A stretch of 64,000 nucleotides of DNA from Candidatus Woesearchaeota archaeon (GTDB lineage Archaea > Nanobdellota > Nanobdellia > Woesearchaeales > GW2011-AR4). Where the stretch lies: NCBI GenBank assembly GCA_016187465.1, contig JACPJQ010000005.1, positions 99,183-163,182 of the forward strand, read 5' to 3'. This document shows, one piece after another, positions 22,869-32,296 of the stretch (the stretch's first letter is position 1; every line of letters starts with the position of its first letter). Under the pieces are notes generated by a model that was given only the letters and a program-made list of their open reading frames with translations, had not been told where the DNA came from and did no database searches. The position numbers were made by a program, and so were the translations under genes.

Positions 22869-25512
22869 CCCTGATGACGGTGACTATGATGACGGTCTAG
22901 GATTTACTGGAAGTTCTTATAGGAGAGCCCAAGAATTTTGGGTAGATGAAATGATTCCTGCGTATTTGCGGGGAGATGTTAATGAGTCTTATTATTGGTT
23001 AGGGAGAATTGCACATTTATTAGAAGATGCTACATCCATCCCTCACGTACATAATGATGCACATCCTCCCACTGACGATTCAGTTCTAGAAAAATATACA
23101 GGGGATAATTTCACACTCTTCCAAAATAGATACAATTGGAGCGGTGAAAATTTTGCAGGCAATCAATACAACTATGAAAACCTTCCAAATATGGCTAGTT
23201 TTAATTGGAGAGAAGTTGAGCCAACAAGACCCCTAGATAGACAAAATATAGAGTTATTCAGATTGCTCTGGTACGTCGCTCAAAAGACTCAATACTTTGC
23301 ATCTGATGATGATGATGGAAATACAATTTATGTTAATCTAAGTGGTAACCAAAAAACATTTTCACCTACTTTGTGGACAAACGATAATGTCACAATAATA
23401 AGCAATTCAATTGATTTAGCCGATGATGATATTGGTGATACAGGTCCAGATATAGAAAAAGAAACAAATGCTATGATCCCACACGCCATGAAATCAGTAG
23501 CAGGACTTTACAGACTTTTTTGGGACGCAGTTCAAGTTGATTGGAAGTTCTATCATCACGATGTTAGAAACACTGGATTTACTTTGTTAAAAGGTGATTT
23601 AAACACTTCAAATAAACAAATCTGGAATTATAGCTCTGCTCCTGCAACAGATTTCTGGGATGAAGCAGTTATTGCAGAAATTGATGATAACTTGGATGAC
23701 GGACAAGAGGTAATAGTAGCTACAGCTAATTCTGATTACACTGATGGAAGGGTCTATGCTTTGGATGGAGATACAAACACTCAATTATGGACTTTTGATG
23801 AGCCTTTAGCCGCTGAGCCTGTAAGTGTAGACGATGTTGATGGAAATAGAATTAAGGAAGTTATTGTTGGAAGTCATGATTTGTATTTGTACAGCGTAAA
23901 TTCTCAAAATGGTGCTAAAAACTGGAGATACTTGATCAACAACCAAACTGATGCCTTTGGTCCATGGAGAAGTGCTATATTTGATATTAATAATGATGGA
24001 AGTAAAGAGATTGTTTTTGGTGAAACTGGAGAGACTGGAACATATAATGGGCATGTTGTAGCTTTAAATTCTAATGGAAAACAAGTTTGGAATTCTTCAA
24101 CAACTGCTGTACAAGGATTTCAAACCGATGCGGCAATTGCTGATTTAACAGGAGATGGAATCCCAGAAGTTATTATTACTGCCGGTGATGGTGTTTATGT
24201 TTATAACGGAAGCAATGGAGTTGAAGTATGGAGAAAACATATGGCTAATGCTTATGCTTCTCCTGTAGTAGCTGATTTGGATAATGATAATGACTATGAG
24301 GTAATCGTAGCTACTTCCAAAAATACTATACCTGGTGAACTATGTGCCTCTGGAACATGTTACAGTGGGATTAATGTTTTAGACAATAATGGAAATATGC
24401 TTTGGAATAAAACTGTGGATCATCACGTTGTTGCAATTCCGGCAGTAGCAAATCTAGACAGCGACAGTAACTTAGAGATAGTTGTGGCAACCGCACTAAC
24501 TCCCGATTTTGTAAATTTAAGAAATACAAACTTCAATAATGGCAGTGTTTATCTTTTTGATGGAGTAACAGGAAATATGGACTGGGGCACCAAATTTATA
24601 GCAGGAGCAAAAATACAAAGCAGTCCTGCTGTTGCTGATATAGACAATGACAATGCTTTGGAAATAATATTTGGAGCATATGATGGGTTACTTTATGTTC
24701 TTGCTCAAAATAAAAGTATTGAATGGACCCATAATTTTAGCAGTTATCTAATAGCAAATCCGGCTATTGGTGATATTGATGGTGATAGGGTTGCAGAAAT
24801 AGTAGTTAAACATGCAAATCATTTAGGACCATCTAATGGGCAATTTGGAGGAGGCAGAGTACTTTTTACAAACAAAACATTTACTACTACAAAGCAAATG
24901 TCTTTTGGAGCTACATCCTCTTCTGGCGACCCATCTACATTAGAGGCTTTAGGAGGAGTTAATATCAAGCCAGTTCTTGGTAATATTAGTAATATTTCAA
25001 TTAAGGAAGAAGATTTAGTCAACATTAATATGTCTAGTCAAGTAATGGCCACAGATGCAAATAACGATTCATTAGTTTTTTATTATAGTTCTCCATTAAA
25101 TTCTTCTGGGTCATGGCAAACGGATTGCACTAGTTCAGGTAACTATTCAGTACTAGTTGAAGTTTCTGATGGAAGTTTAAGCGATTTTAGATATGTCAAT
25201 GTTCAAGTTAATGAAACTTGTGCAGGACTAACTATAACCTCATTAAATGCAGTTTATTCAAATGCTACACGTTATAATTTTGAATTTGCAGTCAAGAACT
25301 TTCTTGATGCCTCATTAAATAATGTTACTTGGAACATTAATTTTGGGGATGGGAGTGTTCTGAATAGCACGAATATCATTCTGAACTCACAAGAAAATAT
25401 GTCGGCTTATGTTGATTACACTTATTTAACTGTAGGTACTTATGTTGTTAATGCCACCGCCACGAACGGCAGTTTAACACGGAGTAGAAATATAACAATA
25501 AATGTCAGTTAG
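22869..25512 (+). CDS. zinc-dependent phospholipase C-like + FG-GAP repeat + PKD-like surface protein (main part)
   Basis: The first ATG (22951) gives 853 residues, but the same frame is open upstream and completes the domain begun at 22608. RRAQEFWVDEMIPAYL and YYWLGRIAHLLEDATSIPHV, with nearby His and Asp residues, are typical of zinc-dependent PLC. About seven FG-GAP/beta-propeller repeats follow (for example VVADLDNDNDYEVIVATSK, AVADIDNDNALEIIFGAYD; about residues 210-660), then two Ig/PKD-like domains. It is likely secreted and calcium- or zinc-binding, perhaps a surface hydrolase or adhesin. As drawn it lacks a start and a signal peptide unless the frameshift is bypassed. Confidence 0.7.
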
Positions 25513-25531
25513 TTGAAGGACTAGGATTGAG

Positions 25532-27640
25532 ATGGACAAGAAAATATTAGTCGGCATCTGTATTTTGGTATTAGTTAATATTTTGTCTTTGTCGGCCCAA
25601 ATTGCAGAGCCAGGAGTTACTACAACAGTAATGCCTACTGAGGAATTAACATTTGGTAGAGATGGGATTAAGTTATCATTTAACAACAACAATTTGAATA
25701 TCAATAACAAAGAAATAGATTTCCTCATAATGGATGGCAGTAAGTTAGTTGATGAATCAAAGGCATACATTAATAGCGAAAGTAGTAAGAATGAAAACAA
25801 ATTGATGAACATTAATGAATATCAACAAAGAAATTTTATTATTACACAACAAATTGATATTTTTGAAGAATATATAAAAACAAACCATAAAATAGAGAAT
25901 AAGGGGAAAGAAACAGGCGAATTAACCTATTATTATGTATTTAAGTTAAATCCCAATGAAACAGTAGAATTTAACGGAATAAGATACAGTTCTGATGGAA
26001 ATGAATTATATGAATCAGCAAACATTACTAATACAATAAACATAAATGCAGAATTTGATTTTACATATCAAGACCTGATTGATAACGGCTTTGAATTGGC
26101 AGACACAAGATTCGTTTCAAACAACTTCTTTTTGGGCTTTAAAAGAATTGAAAATAGGAAATTGAATGAAGGCGAAATACTTGAATTAGATCCTACAGTC
26201 ACGATTGCGAATTTGGAGACTATAAGGATGACTCCAATTGATAATACTACTTATGTGTTGGCATGGTGTGATGAGGTAACCGATGATGTTGAATTCATAG
26301 TTAGGTATACCAACCACACAAATCAAACGTCAAAAATAAGTGTTGATAGCAATGTCGGAAATTGTCTATACAATTACGGACTATCTATTGCTACAATAAA
26401 TAAAAGTGCTTTTATTATAGCATATTCCGATGATGCAGAAGATGATTTTACAATCGCAGTTTATAACACAAGTGGTTCAACTTTACTCGCGCCCCTAGAC
26501 ATCGTCACAGATGCCGCAGGCCTAGTTACATCCTCGATCAGCATTGCAATGTTTAATTCCAGCCATTACGTTGCATTGATGTATAACAATAGTGCAAGAG
26601 ATGAATTATTCTTCACGATAGGAGATGTCAATGGTAATATAAATATAAACAAGCAAGTAATAGACAATAATGTCAGAAATAGTGCAGGGGTAATAACTGT
26701 AGACACTTTCAATAGTTCAGCCTTTGTTGCAGTATGGACTGATAGTTTCCTTCAAACTTTTGCAACACTCAGAAGTGACGGAACAACAATAACTCCCACA
26801 ACAACTTACCAAAATTCAACCATAAATCCCTCATTTATTGATGTTGTTGCACTTAACTCAACAAACTTTGTAGCACTTGGTGTAGGAGGTGGCAATGGTA
26901 ATATAAGCTGGAGTCATTATATAATAGATGGGGTTCTTAAACAGAAGGACAGATTCAAAATTTCAAGTGGTTCAAATATTGGCGGACAATTGGCAAAGGT
27001 TAATGATACTCATTTTGTTGCATTTATCACTAACGGAACATCTACAAAGAAAGAACATGTTAATCTTTCAGTCAGTCTTGTGAATGCAAGAGACGGAAAT
27101 TATGTGATTGCAAATTCAACTTACAATAATCCAGGTGCAATTTGGATGAATTTGGACATCATATCATCTCAAAATGTCGGCAATTTTGGATTATGCCCCA
27201 ATCATATAATGATAGTGAAAGCCAATCACAGTTCTGTATTACAATCAGTAAATGTTTCTGTAGAAGGATTTTATTTAAATGCGACAAGCAAATCAATTAA
27301 TATTTGGGATGGAAATTGTCCACCACCTCCTACAAACGAACAAGAGGGAGATGATGCAATATTATCTGGAATCAATAACAGTGAAATATGGCCTGCTACT
27401 GTTTATGACAGCTATCAGGTCGGTGGAGCAAATTTAACCCAGCAATTCAGAGGAAGATTTGATAAATTTGCCATCAAAGGCAATAAGAGATGGGCTATAA
27501 ACTATGTATCGCAAGGAGAATCTGCAATTACAGGAATATTTAACATAACTCCAACTTTGTATGTTATTCAATTGCAGGATTTAAGTGTAAGTTCAATAAC
27601 TCAACAAGTCGGGAGCTTTATTAACAGCACTTACCCTTAA
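25532..27640 (+). CDS. secreted repeat-containing protein, function unknown
   Basis: 702 residues with a signal peptide (KKILVGICILVLVNILSLSA, about 3-22). It is a beta-rich, Asn/Thr-rich protein. Residues 40-230 contain YYYVFKLNPNETVEFNG, a pattern seen in archaeal surface proteins. From about 230 to 540 degenerate repeats of about 50 residues recur with ATFNSSxFVxxWxD-like cores (for example VDTFNSSAFVAVWTD), probably a propeller. It starts 19 bp after the PLC-like gene and is presumably its partner in a surface operon. Confidence 0.65.
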   Translation: MDKKILVGICILVLVNILSLSAQIAEPGVTTTVMPTEELTFGRDGIKLSFNNNNLNINNKEIDFLIMDGSKLVDESKAYINSESSKNENKLMNINEYQQRNFIITQQIDIFEEYIKTNHKIENKGKETGELTYYYVFKLNPNETVEFNGIRYSSDGNELYESANITNTININAEFDFTYQDLIDNGFELADTRFVSNNFFLGFKRIENRKLNEGEILELDPTVTIANLETIRMTPIDNTTYVLAWCDEVTDDVEFIVRYTNHTNQTSKISVDSNVGNCLYNYGLSIATINKSAFIIAYSDDAEDDFTIAVYNTSGSTLLAPLDIVTDAAGLVTSSISIAMFNSSHYVALMYNNSARDELFFTIGDVNGNININKQVIDNNVRNSAGVITVDTFNSSAFVAVWTDSFLQTFATLRSDGTTITPTTTYQNSTINPSFIDVVALNSTNFVALGVGGGNGNISWSHYIIDGVLKQKDRFKISSGSNIGGQLAKVNDTHFVAFITNGTSTKKEHVNLSVSLVNARDGNYVIANSTYNNPGAIWMNLDIISSQNVGNFGLCPNHIMIVKANHSSVLQSVNVSVEGFYLNATSKSINIWDGNCPPPPTNEQEGDDAILSGINNSEIWPATVYDSYQVGGANLTQQFRGRFDKFAIKGNKRWAINYVSQGESAITGIFNITPTLYVIQLQDLSVSSITQQVGSFINSTYP

Positions 27641-27681
27641 GCCATATGAATAAACTCTAGACGAATTGTTTATTTGCACTT

Positions 27682-28209
27682 TTAATATTTATTTTTTAAA
27701 TCAGTTTGATACAGGTGAATCCTTTTTTTATGTTTTTTGCTCCAATCATCGTATAACTTCTTCACTAATTTAAAATCTTCAGGGAACCTTTTATTTATTT
27801 TTACCTCCCAAACATAATACTCTATTAAATTCCCCAATATCTGTGACTCCCTGTGCCTCTTTTTCTTCACTTTAATTAAGATTTCATCAACAAATTCTCG
27901 GAAATTTTTCCTGCATATGACTTTCAATACGTTCTGTTCATCCAATTTCCAAACTTTTGACAAATAAACTGCAGCGGCGACAAAGTCCAATGAGTACTTC
28001 TTGGCTTTTGATATTGAATTCTCGTACCTCTTGTGGCTTACCATACCTCTTCTCAAAAATTCCTTGCACGTCTTCCTGTAGGGATTCTCGACGTATGTAT
28101 TTATGCCAGGATGCCATTCTTCTGCTATCTCAGCGGCTGTCTTGCTCTTCCCATCTAAAAGGCTGATTAAGACCCTAACAAAGTACTTCGTTTCTTTCAG
28201 AAGCCTCAT
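27682..28209 (-). CDS. hypothetical protein with N-terminal winged-helix-like region
   Basis: 175 residues, very basic. The N-terminus (KYFVRVLISLLDGKSKTAAE, then IAEEW) and the next 40 residues look like a helix-turn-helix. The remainder is helical with many Lys, including FREFVDEILIKVKKKRHRES. A DNA- or RNA-binding role is plausible but unproven. It is convergent with the secreted protein gene. Confidence 0.5.
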   Translation of the reverse strand: MRLLKETKYFVRVLISLLDGKSKTAAEIAEEWHPGINTYVENPYRKTCKEFLRRGMVSHKRYENSISKAKKYSLDFVAAAVYLSKVWKLDEQNVLKVICRKNFREFVDEILIKVKKKRHRESQILGNLIEYYVWEVKINKRFPEDFKLVKKLYDDWSKKHKKRIHLYQTDLKNKY

Positions 28210-28393
28210 GCAGCCTATTCCAATTAGCTTGATTATAAAGATTATGCCTTTAATTAATATATTCTAGAAATACATGGAAAAAATGAAAAATAACTCTATT
28301 TGTCGTCGACATAAATAATTATATACTAGCTAAACTTACTAATATTATGAAAATAAATTTAGCGAATGAGGTGGCAAACGTGGAACGAGAGTT

Positions 28394-28645
28394 TTACTTA
28401 GACAAACCCCTAACTGCATTGTTGGGAGGGATGATTCGATATAAAGATTTTTTTGAAGCGGTAGGATGTGGCTTAGTTGAAAGCCAACCCTTTTGTTTTA
28501 AACGATGCAAAGTAACGAGTAAGTGGCTCTCATTTAATTTGAGAATTTTCTCTGCATCTTCAAATTCAAAAGGACGAGAACCTAATTTATTCCAAAGAGC
28601 GGCATATTTCTGCAATTGTTGGCTTGAAAGAGGTTTTGTAGTCAT
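28394..28645 (-). CDS. winged-helix regulator divergent from the exonuclease gene
   Basis: 83 residues from ATG at 28645 (MTTKPLSSQQLQKYAALWNK); a GTG nine bases further up would add three residues. It contains an HTH (FEDAEKILKLNESHLLVTLH, then RLKQKGWL), the pattern of archaeal MarR/ArsR-like or AbiEi-type N-terminal domains. It is transcribed away from the exonuclease gene, and the 100 bp between them carry three copies of ATACATTAC or its inverse, a likely operator. Confidence 0.65.
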   Translation of the reverse strand: MTTKPLSSQQLQKYAALWNKLGSRPFEFEDAEKILKLNESHLLVTLHRLKQKGWLSTKPHPTASKKSLYRIIPPNNAVRGLSK

Positions 28646-28658
28646 TATAACCACTCAA

Positions 28659-28728
28659 ATACATTACCAAAATAGTAAGGTTTATATACTTTTCTCTACT
28701 CCCATACATTACAATAGTAGTAATGTAT
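28659..28728. promoter_or_regulatory. operator: three ATACATTAC half-sites in a divergent promoter
   Basis: ATACATTAC occurs at 28659-28667 and 28704-28712, and its inverse GTAATGTAT at 28720-28728. The last two form a perfect inverted repeat (9-bp arms, 7-bp spacer). The TATA-like GGTTTATATAC lies between them (about 28679-28689). The layout suits binding by the adjacent winged-helix protein. Confidence 0.6.
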
Positions 28729-28745
28729 TAAAGGGGGGCGAGAAA

Positions 28746-29243
28746 ATGGAAAGAATTGATATCATAACCGACATCGAAACGACGGGTTTAAACCCGCTAG
28801 CAGACAGGACTACAGCTCTGGGAGTTGAAATAGAGGAAGGCCAACTGATATTCAATGATTGCGATGAGCGTGTCAATCTGCATAGCTATTGGCAATTTCT
28901 GAGAAAGCATCAATATTTCAGGCTGATTGGATTTGAAATTGGTTTTGACGTGAGGTTTCTAGTGATTAGAAGCCTATTTCACAAAATAAAAATTGTTGAC
29001 GTCGTAGGAAAAACCATAGACTTACGGCAGGTTTTATCTTTTGGTGATCGATATGCAAAAGGGACGCTAAACGATTATGCTAAGTTTTTGGGATTTGGTG
29101 AAAAATACAACGGTTTTACTGGTGCATATGCAACTATTCTGTGGCAAGAAGGGAAAACAGACGAATTAAAAAAATATCTTTCAAAAGATCTTGACTTGAC
29201 TTACAAACTTTATCACAGGTGCAAGCACATAGGATTATTGTGA
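28746..29243 (+). CDS. DEDD-family 3'-5' exonuclease-like protein
   Basis: 165 residues beginning MERIDIITDIETTGLNPLAD. The exonuclease motif I is DIET (Asp9, Glu11), motif II IGFEIGFDVRFL, and motif III-like KDLDLTYKLY. It is an RNase H-like fold close to DnaQ or the proofreading domain of family-B polymerases, without other domains. GGGGGG at 28733-28738 gives a strong ribosome site for the ATG at 28746. The frame continues upstream to 28347, but that stretch overlaps the divergent regulator and the operator and is not coding. A palindrome follows the stop. Confidence 0.75.
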   Translation: MERIDIITDIETTGLNPLADRTTALGVEIEEGQLIFNDCDERVNLHSYWQFLRKHQYFRLIGFEIGFDVRFLVIRSLFHKIKIVDVVGKTIDLRQVLSFGDRYAKGTLNDYAKFLGFGEKYNGFTGAYATILWQEGKTDELKKYLSKDLDLTYKLYHRCKHIGLL

Positions 29244-29254
29244 GTAAAAACAAA

Positions 29255-29289
29255 CCTAGGACAAAAACCTCGCGAGCCTCTGTCCTAGG
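29255..29289 (+). terminator. perfect palindrome between exonuclease and transposase genes
   Basis: CCTAGGACA (29255-29263) pairs with TGTCCTAGG (29281-29289) around a 17-nt loop. It may be the terminator of the exonuclease gene or lie at the left end of the insertion sequence. Confidence 0.45.
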
Positions 29290-29306
29290 CGAGTTTCCCA
29301 TCGAAA

Positions 29307-30485
29307 ATGGAAAACCATGATATTAGAAGGGTGGACAAGAGGATAAATAAATCTTTTGCTCATCCGCTGGACAGGGAACTTAAGGAATTCTGCAGATACA
29401 CAAAGAAAAAACTCTTGAAGCACGTACAGTTCAAGCAACACCATAACGCCTATTATGACAAAAATGATATTATTGATTTGTTGACTCATTCAGCACTAAC
29501 TAATTCTTGCCTGGAGTCTGCCTCCAAAACAATTAAAGACAGCATTAAGAGGCAAAAGCCGTCAGCGGATACCGTCCTTAGGTATCTTGCCAAGTTTGAG
29601 CAGGAAGAAATACTGACCACGTTCCAAAGGACATTTGGATATACGTTTAAAGTCGCCAAAAAGATGCGTGTATTCCAAAGGCCCGTGGATATTGCCATAG
29701 ATTTCCATGACATGCATTATTATGGGAACGAGAATGACAACTTTGTTGTCGAGGCCAAGCCAGACAGGGGCACTTTACATTATTTCCGTTTTATTACACT
29801 TGCGATAGTGGTAAAGGGGAGAAGATTCACAATTAGAGCTAAGCCAGTACATAAAATTGATTTCAGTTTCAGGGAAAGGCTTGTGGAAGAACTCCTGAAT
29901 TATGCCACGACCAAGTTCAAGATAAGGAATGTCTATCTGGATGCCGGGTTTTTCGACAACAAGATCATAAAACTGCTGAATAATTATGGGCTTAAATACA
30001 TAATAAGGGCACAAGCCAATAAAAAGATACAGAAGCTTACAAACAGGAAGAAGGAGCTTCCCATTGTCATGCCTTATTTCTTGGCTGGGAAGGCCTATAC
30101 CCAGCTTGTAGTTGTAAATGTAAGAAAGAAGGAATCAGTTAAAAAGGGAGAAAAAAGGGTTTACTTTCTAACTAACCTATCCGTTACGGAGATAGATTAT
30201 GAAACCATAGACCGATTGTACAGGCGAAGGTGGTCAATTGAGACATCTTACAGGGTAAAAAAGCACAGCATCAGAATCAAGACAACCAGCAAGAACCACA
30301 TAATCAGGTGCTTCCTGTTCATGTTTACGGTTGCTCTTTACAATTTGTGGTATTTGGCGAATATAATTGTTGGATGGAAAACCAAAAGAAACTGGATAGT
30401 ACCATTCATTCCTGCTAAACTTTTTATATCAAAACTACTTTACACTTATACTCCACCCCTTAAGCTCTGCGGTGGTTATGGCTAA
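29307..30485 (+). mobile_element. IS4-superfamily (ISH3-like) DDE transposase
   Basis: 392 residues, apparently intact. DDE residues are seen in AIDFHDMHYYG (first Asp), NVYLDAGFFDN (second Asp) and YRRRWSIETSYR (the Y-(2)R-(3)E signature). The N-terminal half (THSALTNSCLESASK, TVLRYLAKFEQE) resembles ISH3-group archaeal transposases. Terminal inverted repeats and target duplications could not be defined by eye, so the limits of the element are unknown; only the transposase gene is delimited here. Confidence 0.85.
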
Positions 30486-30530
30486 CATTTGTTAGCTGTA
30501 GGCGGTCGCTCCTCAAACCGGACGCATCGT

Positions 30531-30701
30531 CTAGAAAAAGCAATTTCAATGTACCAACTGGAAAGCGAAACTTTTTACAAAAGGTTTCAATGCCGTTCTT
30601 GGCTAGTTCTGATTCTTTTTCTCTGAAAATGTTTGTCGTCGAGAAAATTAAAATTGACTGAATTTTATTGGTTTTTTAGGGGTTTACTTTCGGAGGTACT
30701 G
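30531..30701. repeat. sequence shared with 12539-12627
   Basis: CTAGAAAAAGCAATTTC followed by AATGTACCA (30531-30556) matches 12539-12564. TTACTTTCGGAGGTACTG (30684-30701) is similar to the reverse complement of 12609-12625. It lies just right of the transposase and may belong to an older mobile element. Confidence 0.35.
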
Positions 30702-30726
30702 TTTATATTTTATGGGCTGTAAAGTC

Positions 30727-30882
30727 TTATGGATATGAACCACTAAAAAAATTTAATTTTTTCAATATTTCGGGTAAAAAGGCAATTAGTGCAATAAACC
30801 CAAAGAAAATCCCTATGTTAAAAACCCATTCAAATAATTCTAAAGAAGAATCCCAAAGAATCAATAACCATACTATACTCAC
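30727..30882 (-). CDS. short hydrophobic ORF
   Basis: A 51-codon frame (GTG or TTG start) encoding WLLILWDSSLELFEWVFNIG and then FFGFIALIAFLPEIL. It could be one or two membrane helices. It begins within the R3 core and may be a fragment or a small membrane protein. Weakly supported. Confidence 0.25.
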   Translation of the reverse strand: MSIVWLLILWDSSLELFEWVFNIGIFFGFIALIAFLPEILKKLNFFSGSYP

Positions 30883-31026
30883 GGACAAAAATAATTATAC
30901 AATAGTTGTCCGTTCGTAATACAAAGAAAACCTTACGGGTTTTCGAGTGCTCAAAAATTTCATCAATTTATAATAAATACGTGAAATTTTTGACAAGCAA
31001 ATGACTTATTTATTGCGTCATTTGCT
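30875..31026 (-). repeat. hairpin array R3 with conserved core (reverse orientation)
   Basis: Read on the minus strand after the stop of the gene at 31025, the stems are: 30996-31026 (AGCAAATGAC arms, perfect), 30951-30993 (TCAAAAATTTCA arms, 12 bp perfect) and 30926-30944 (GAAAACC arms). The core with ACGGACAA (30881-30888) and TTGTCCGT (30906-30913) arms follows. The core matches R1 and R2, and the GAAAACC stem with flanking CGAGTGCTC recurs in R2. Confidence 0.65.
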
Positions 31027-31282
31027 ATAAAAATAAAAATACACTTGATTGAAGGATATATGAAAATCTTACGCCATAATCTACAATATCCCTTATCTTA
31101 TAAGTAAGATAGAGCAATATTGCAATGTTTGCCACGATAAATCCCATAATGGCTTCTCCTAATCCGCCATATAACCCTTCACTTTCAAATAAATATGAAG
31201 AAATCATTGCGATAGGGATTGATAATAAAAAAAGAAAGTTGTTGATTAATATTTCCTTACCTAAATAGCGGGATTTTTTCAT
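31025..31282 (-). CDS. small membrane protein
   Basis: 85 residues with three hydrophobic segments (about 12-30, 40-60, 72-85) and a basic start (MKKSRYLGKE). The family is not recognised. Its stop codon overlaps the first hairpin of array R3, which probably ends its transcript. It starts 33 bp downstream of the hydrolase stop on the same strand and could be the last gene of that operon. Confidence 0.6.
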   Translation of the reverse strand: MKKSRYLGKEILINNFLFLLSIPIAMISSYLFESEGLYGGLGEAIMGFIVANIAILLYLTYKIRDIVDYGVRFSYILQSSVFLFL

Positions 31283-31315
31283 TAATCCCCTTTCTCAATA
31301 ACCAAATTATATATT

Positions 31316-32296
31316 TTATTCGTCCGGAACACTAGCCACAGTCTTGCTCTTTATCTGAATGAGATAGTCTAAAGCACTCACAATTCCTTCATGCATGCCA
31401 TCACAATAGCCATGCCTGCAGCTTGTATCGTTAACCAGAATAAACTGTTTGGGTTCCTGTGCCTTTTGGAAGGAATTCACGGCAGAGCTCAAGGGAATGA
31501 TGGTATCGTTTATGCTGTGTATCATTACTAATTTCCTTGGCGTTATCAATCTTATGTAATGGTCGGAATCTATTGATTTCAAAAATGTATTCTTTTTCTC
31601 ATCGGGTCCGCCTTTGAAATCAAGGCCTGCAGAGCTTATGACAAGCACGCCGTTGACATTCCTGTCTATAGCGGCGGCTATTACGGCAATTCTCCCCCCA
31701 AGGCTTTCCCCTGCAATTGCTATTCTGTCAGAATCCACAAATGGAGCGCTGTGCAATAGATCATAGCCTCTTAACGCATCATAAACCAAAAGATGCTGGT
31801 ACGGTTCTTTTCCGGCTAAAAAAGAAGAGTAGTCCTCATCCAAATTTTGGATATGTCCGCCTGTTTCGCCGACTCCCCTTTGGTCAATTGCCAAAACAGC
31901 TGCATCAAGCTGGGCAATATTTTTTGCAAGTTCAAGCTCGCTTTCCTTGCCGACCCCGGCTCCCGGAAGCAGAACAACCCCGGGCAAAAGCTCTGCTGCG
32001 GATTTTGGCAAAACCAAAAAGCCGTATATATTTTCATTTCTGCTCTGGTAGATGATTTTGCTTATAATTAAATTCTCCGTCTCGCCATAATTTTCCCTGT
32101 AAAATTTAATGTTTCCCCGGTTTAAGGGATAGTAAAGATAGCCGTCCTTGTCAACCGTCCACTCAATCTCCTGAGGCTTGGGATTTTCTCCGCTTTTTTG
32201 AATTTTTTTTGCAAATATGCCTGAATAAAGCAGAAGAACCCCTAAAATAACCACAGCTATCGCGGCAAAATAAACATGATTTTTTTTGATTTTCAT
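31316..32296 (-). CDS. membrane-anchored alpha/beta hydrolase
   Basis: 326 residues with an N-terminal membrane anchor (about 8-27). The serine hydrolase domain has GVVLLPGAGVGKES (oxyanion region, about 106-119), the nucleophile elbow AGESLGG (Ser198), and late HSIND and RHGYCDGMHEG for the acid and histidine. It is related to the dienelactone hydrolase/peptidase S9-like branch and probably faces outside. Its substrate is unknown. It overlaps the upstream fusion gene by four bases (ATGA at 32293-32296). Confidence 0.85.
   Translation of the reverse strand: MKIKKNHVYFAAIAVVILGVLLLYSGIFAKKIQKSGENPKPQEIEWTVDKDGYLYYPLNRGNIKFYRENYGETENLIISKIIYQSRNENIYGFLVLPKSAAELLPGVVLLPGAGVGKESELELAKNIAQLDAAVLAIDQRGVGETGGHIQNLDEDYSSFLAGKEPYQHLLVYDALRGYDLLHSAPFVDSDRIAIAGESLGGRIAVIAAAIDRNVNGVLVISSAGLDFKGGPDEKKNTFLKSIDSDHYIRLITPRKLVMIHSINDTIIPLSSAVNSFQKAQEPKQFILVNDTSCRHGYCDGMHEGIVSALDYLIQIKSKTVASVPDE

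Noticed and set aside
28347..28745. Plus-strand upstream part of the exonuclease ORF
   Set aside because: It overlaps the divergent winged-helix gene and the operator, and the DIETTG start after GGGGGG fits the family.
29255..30556. Full insertion sequence with defined terminal repeats
   Set aside because: The transposase is clear, but no matching inverted ends or target duplications could be identified by eye.
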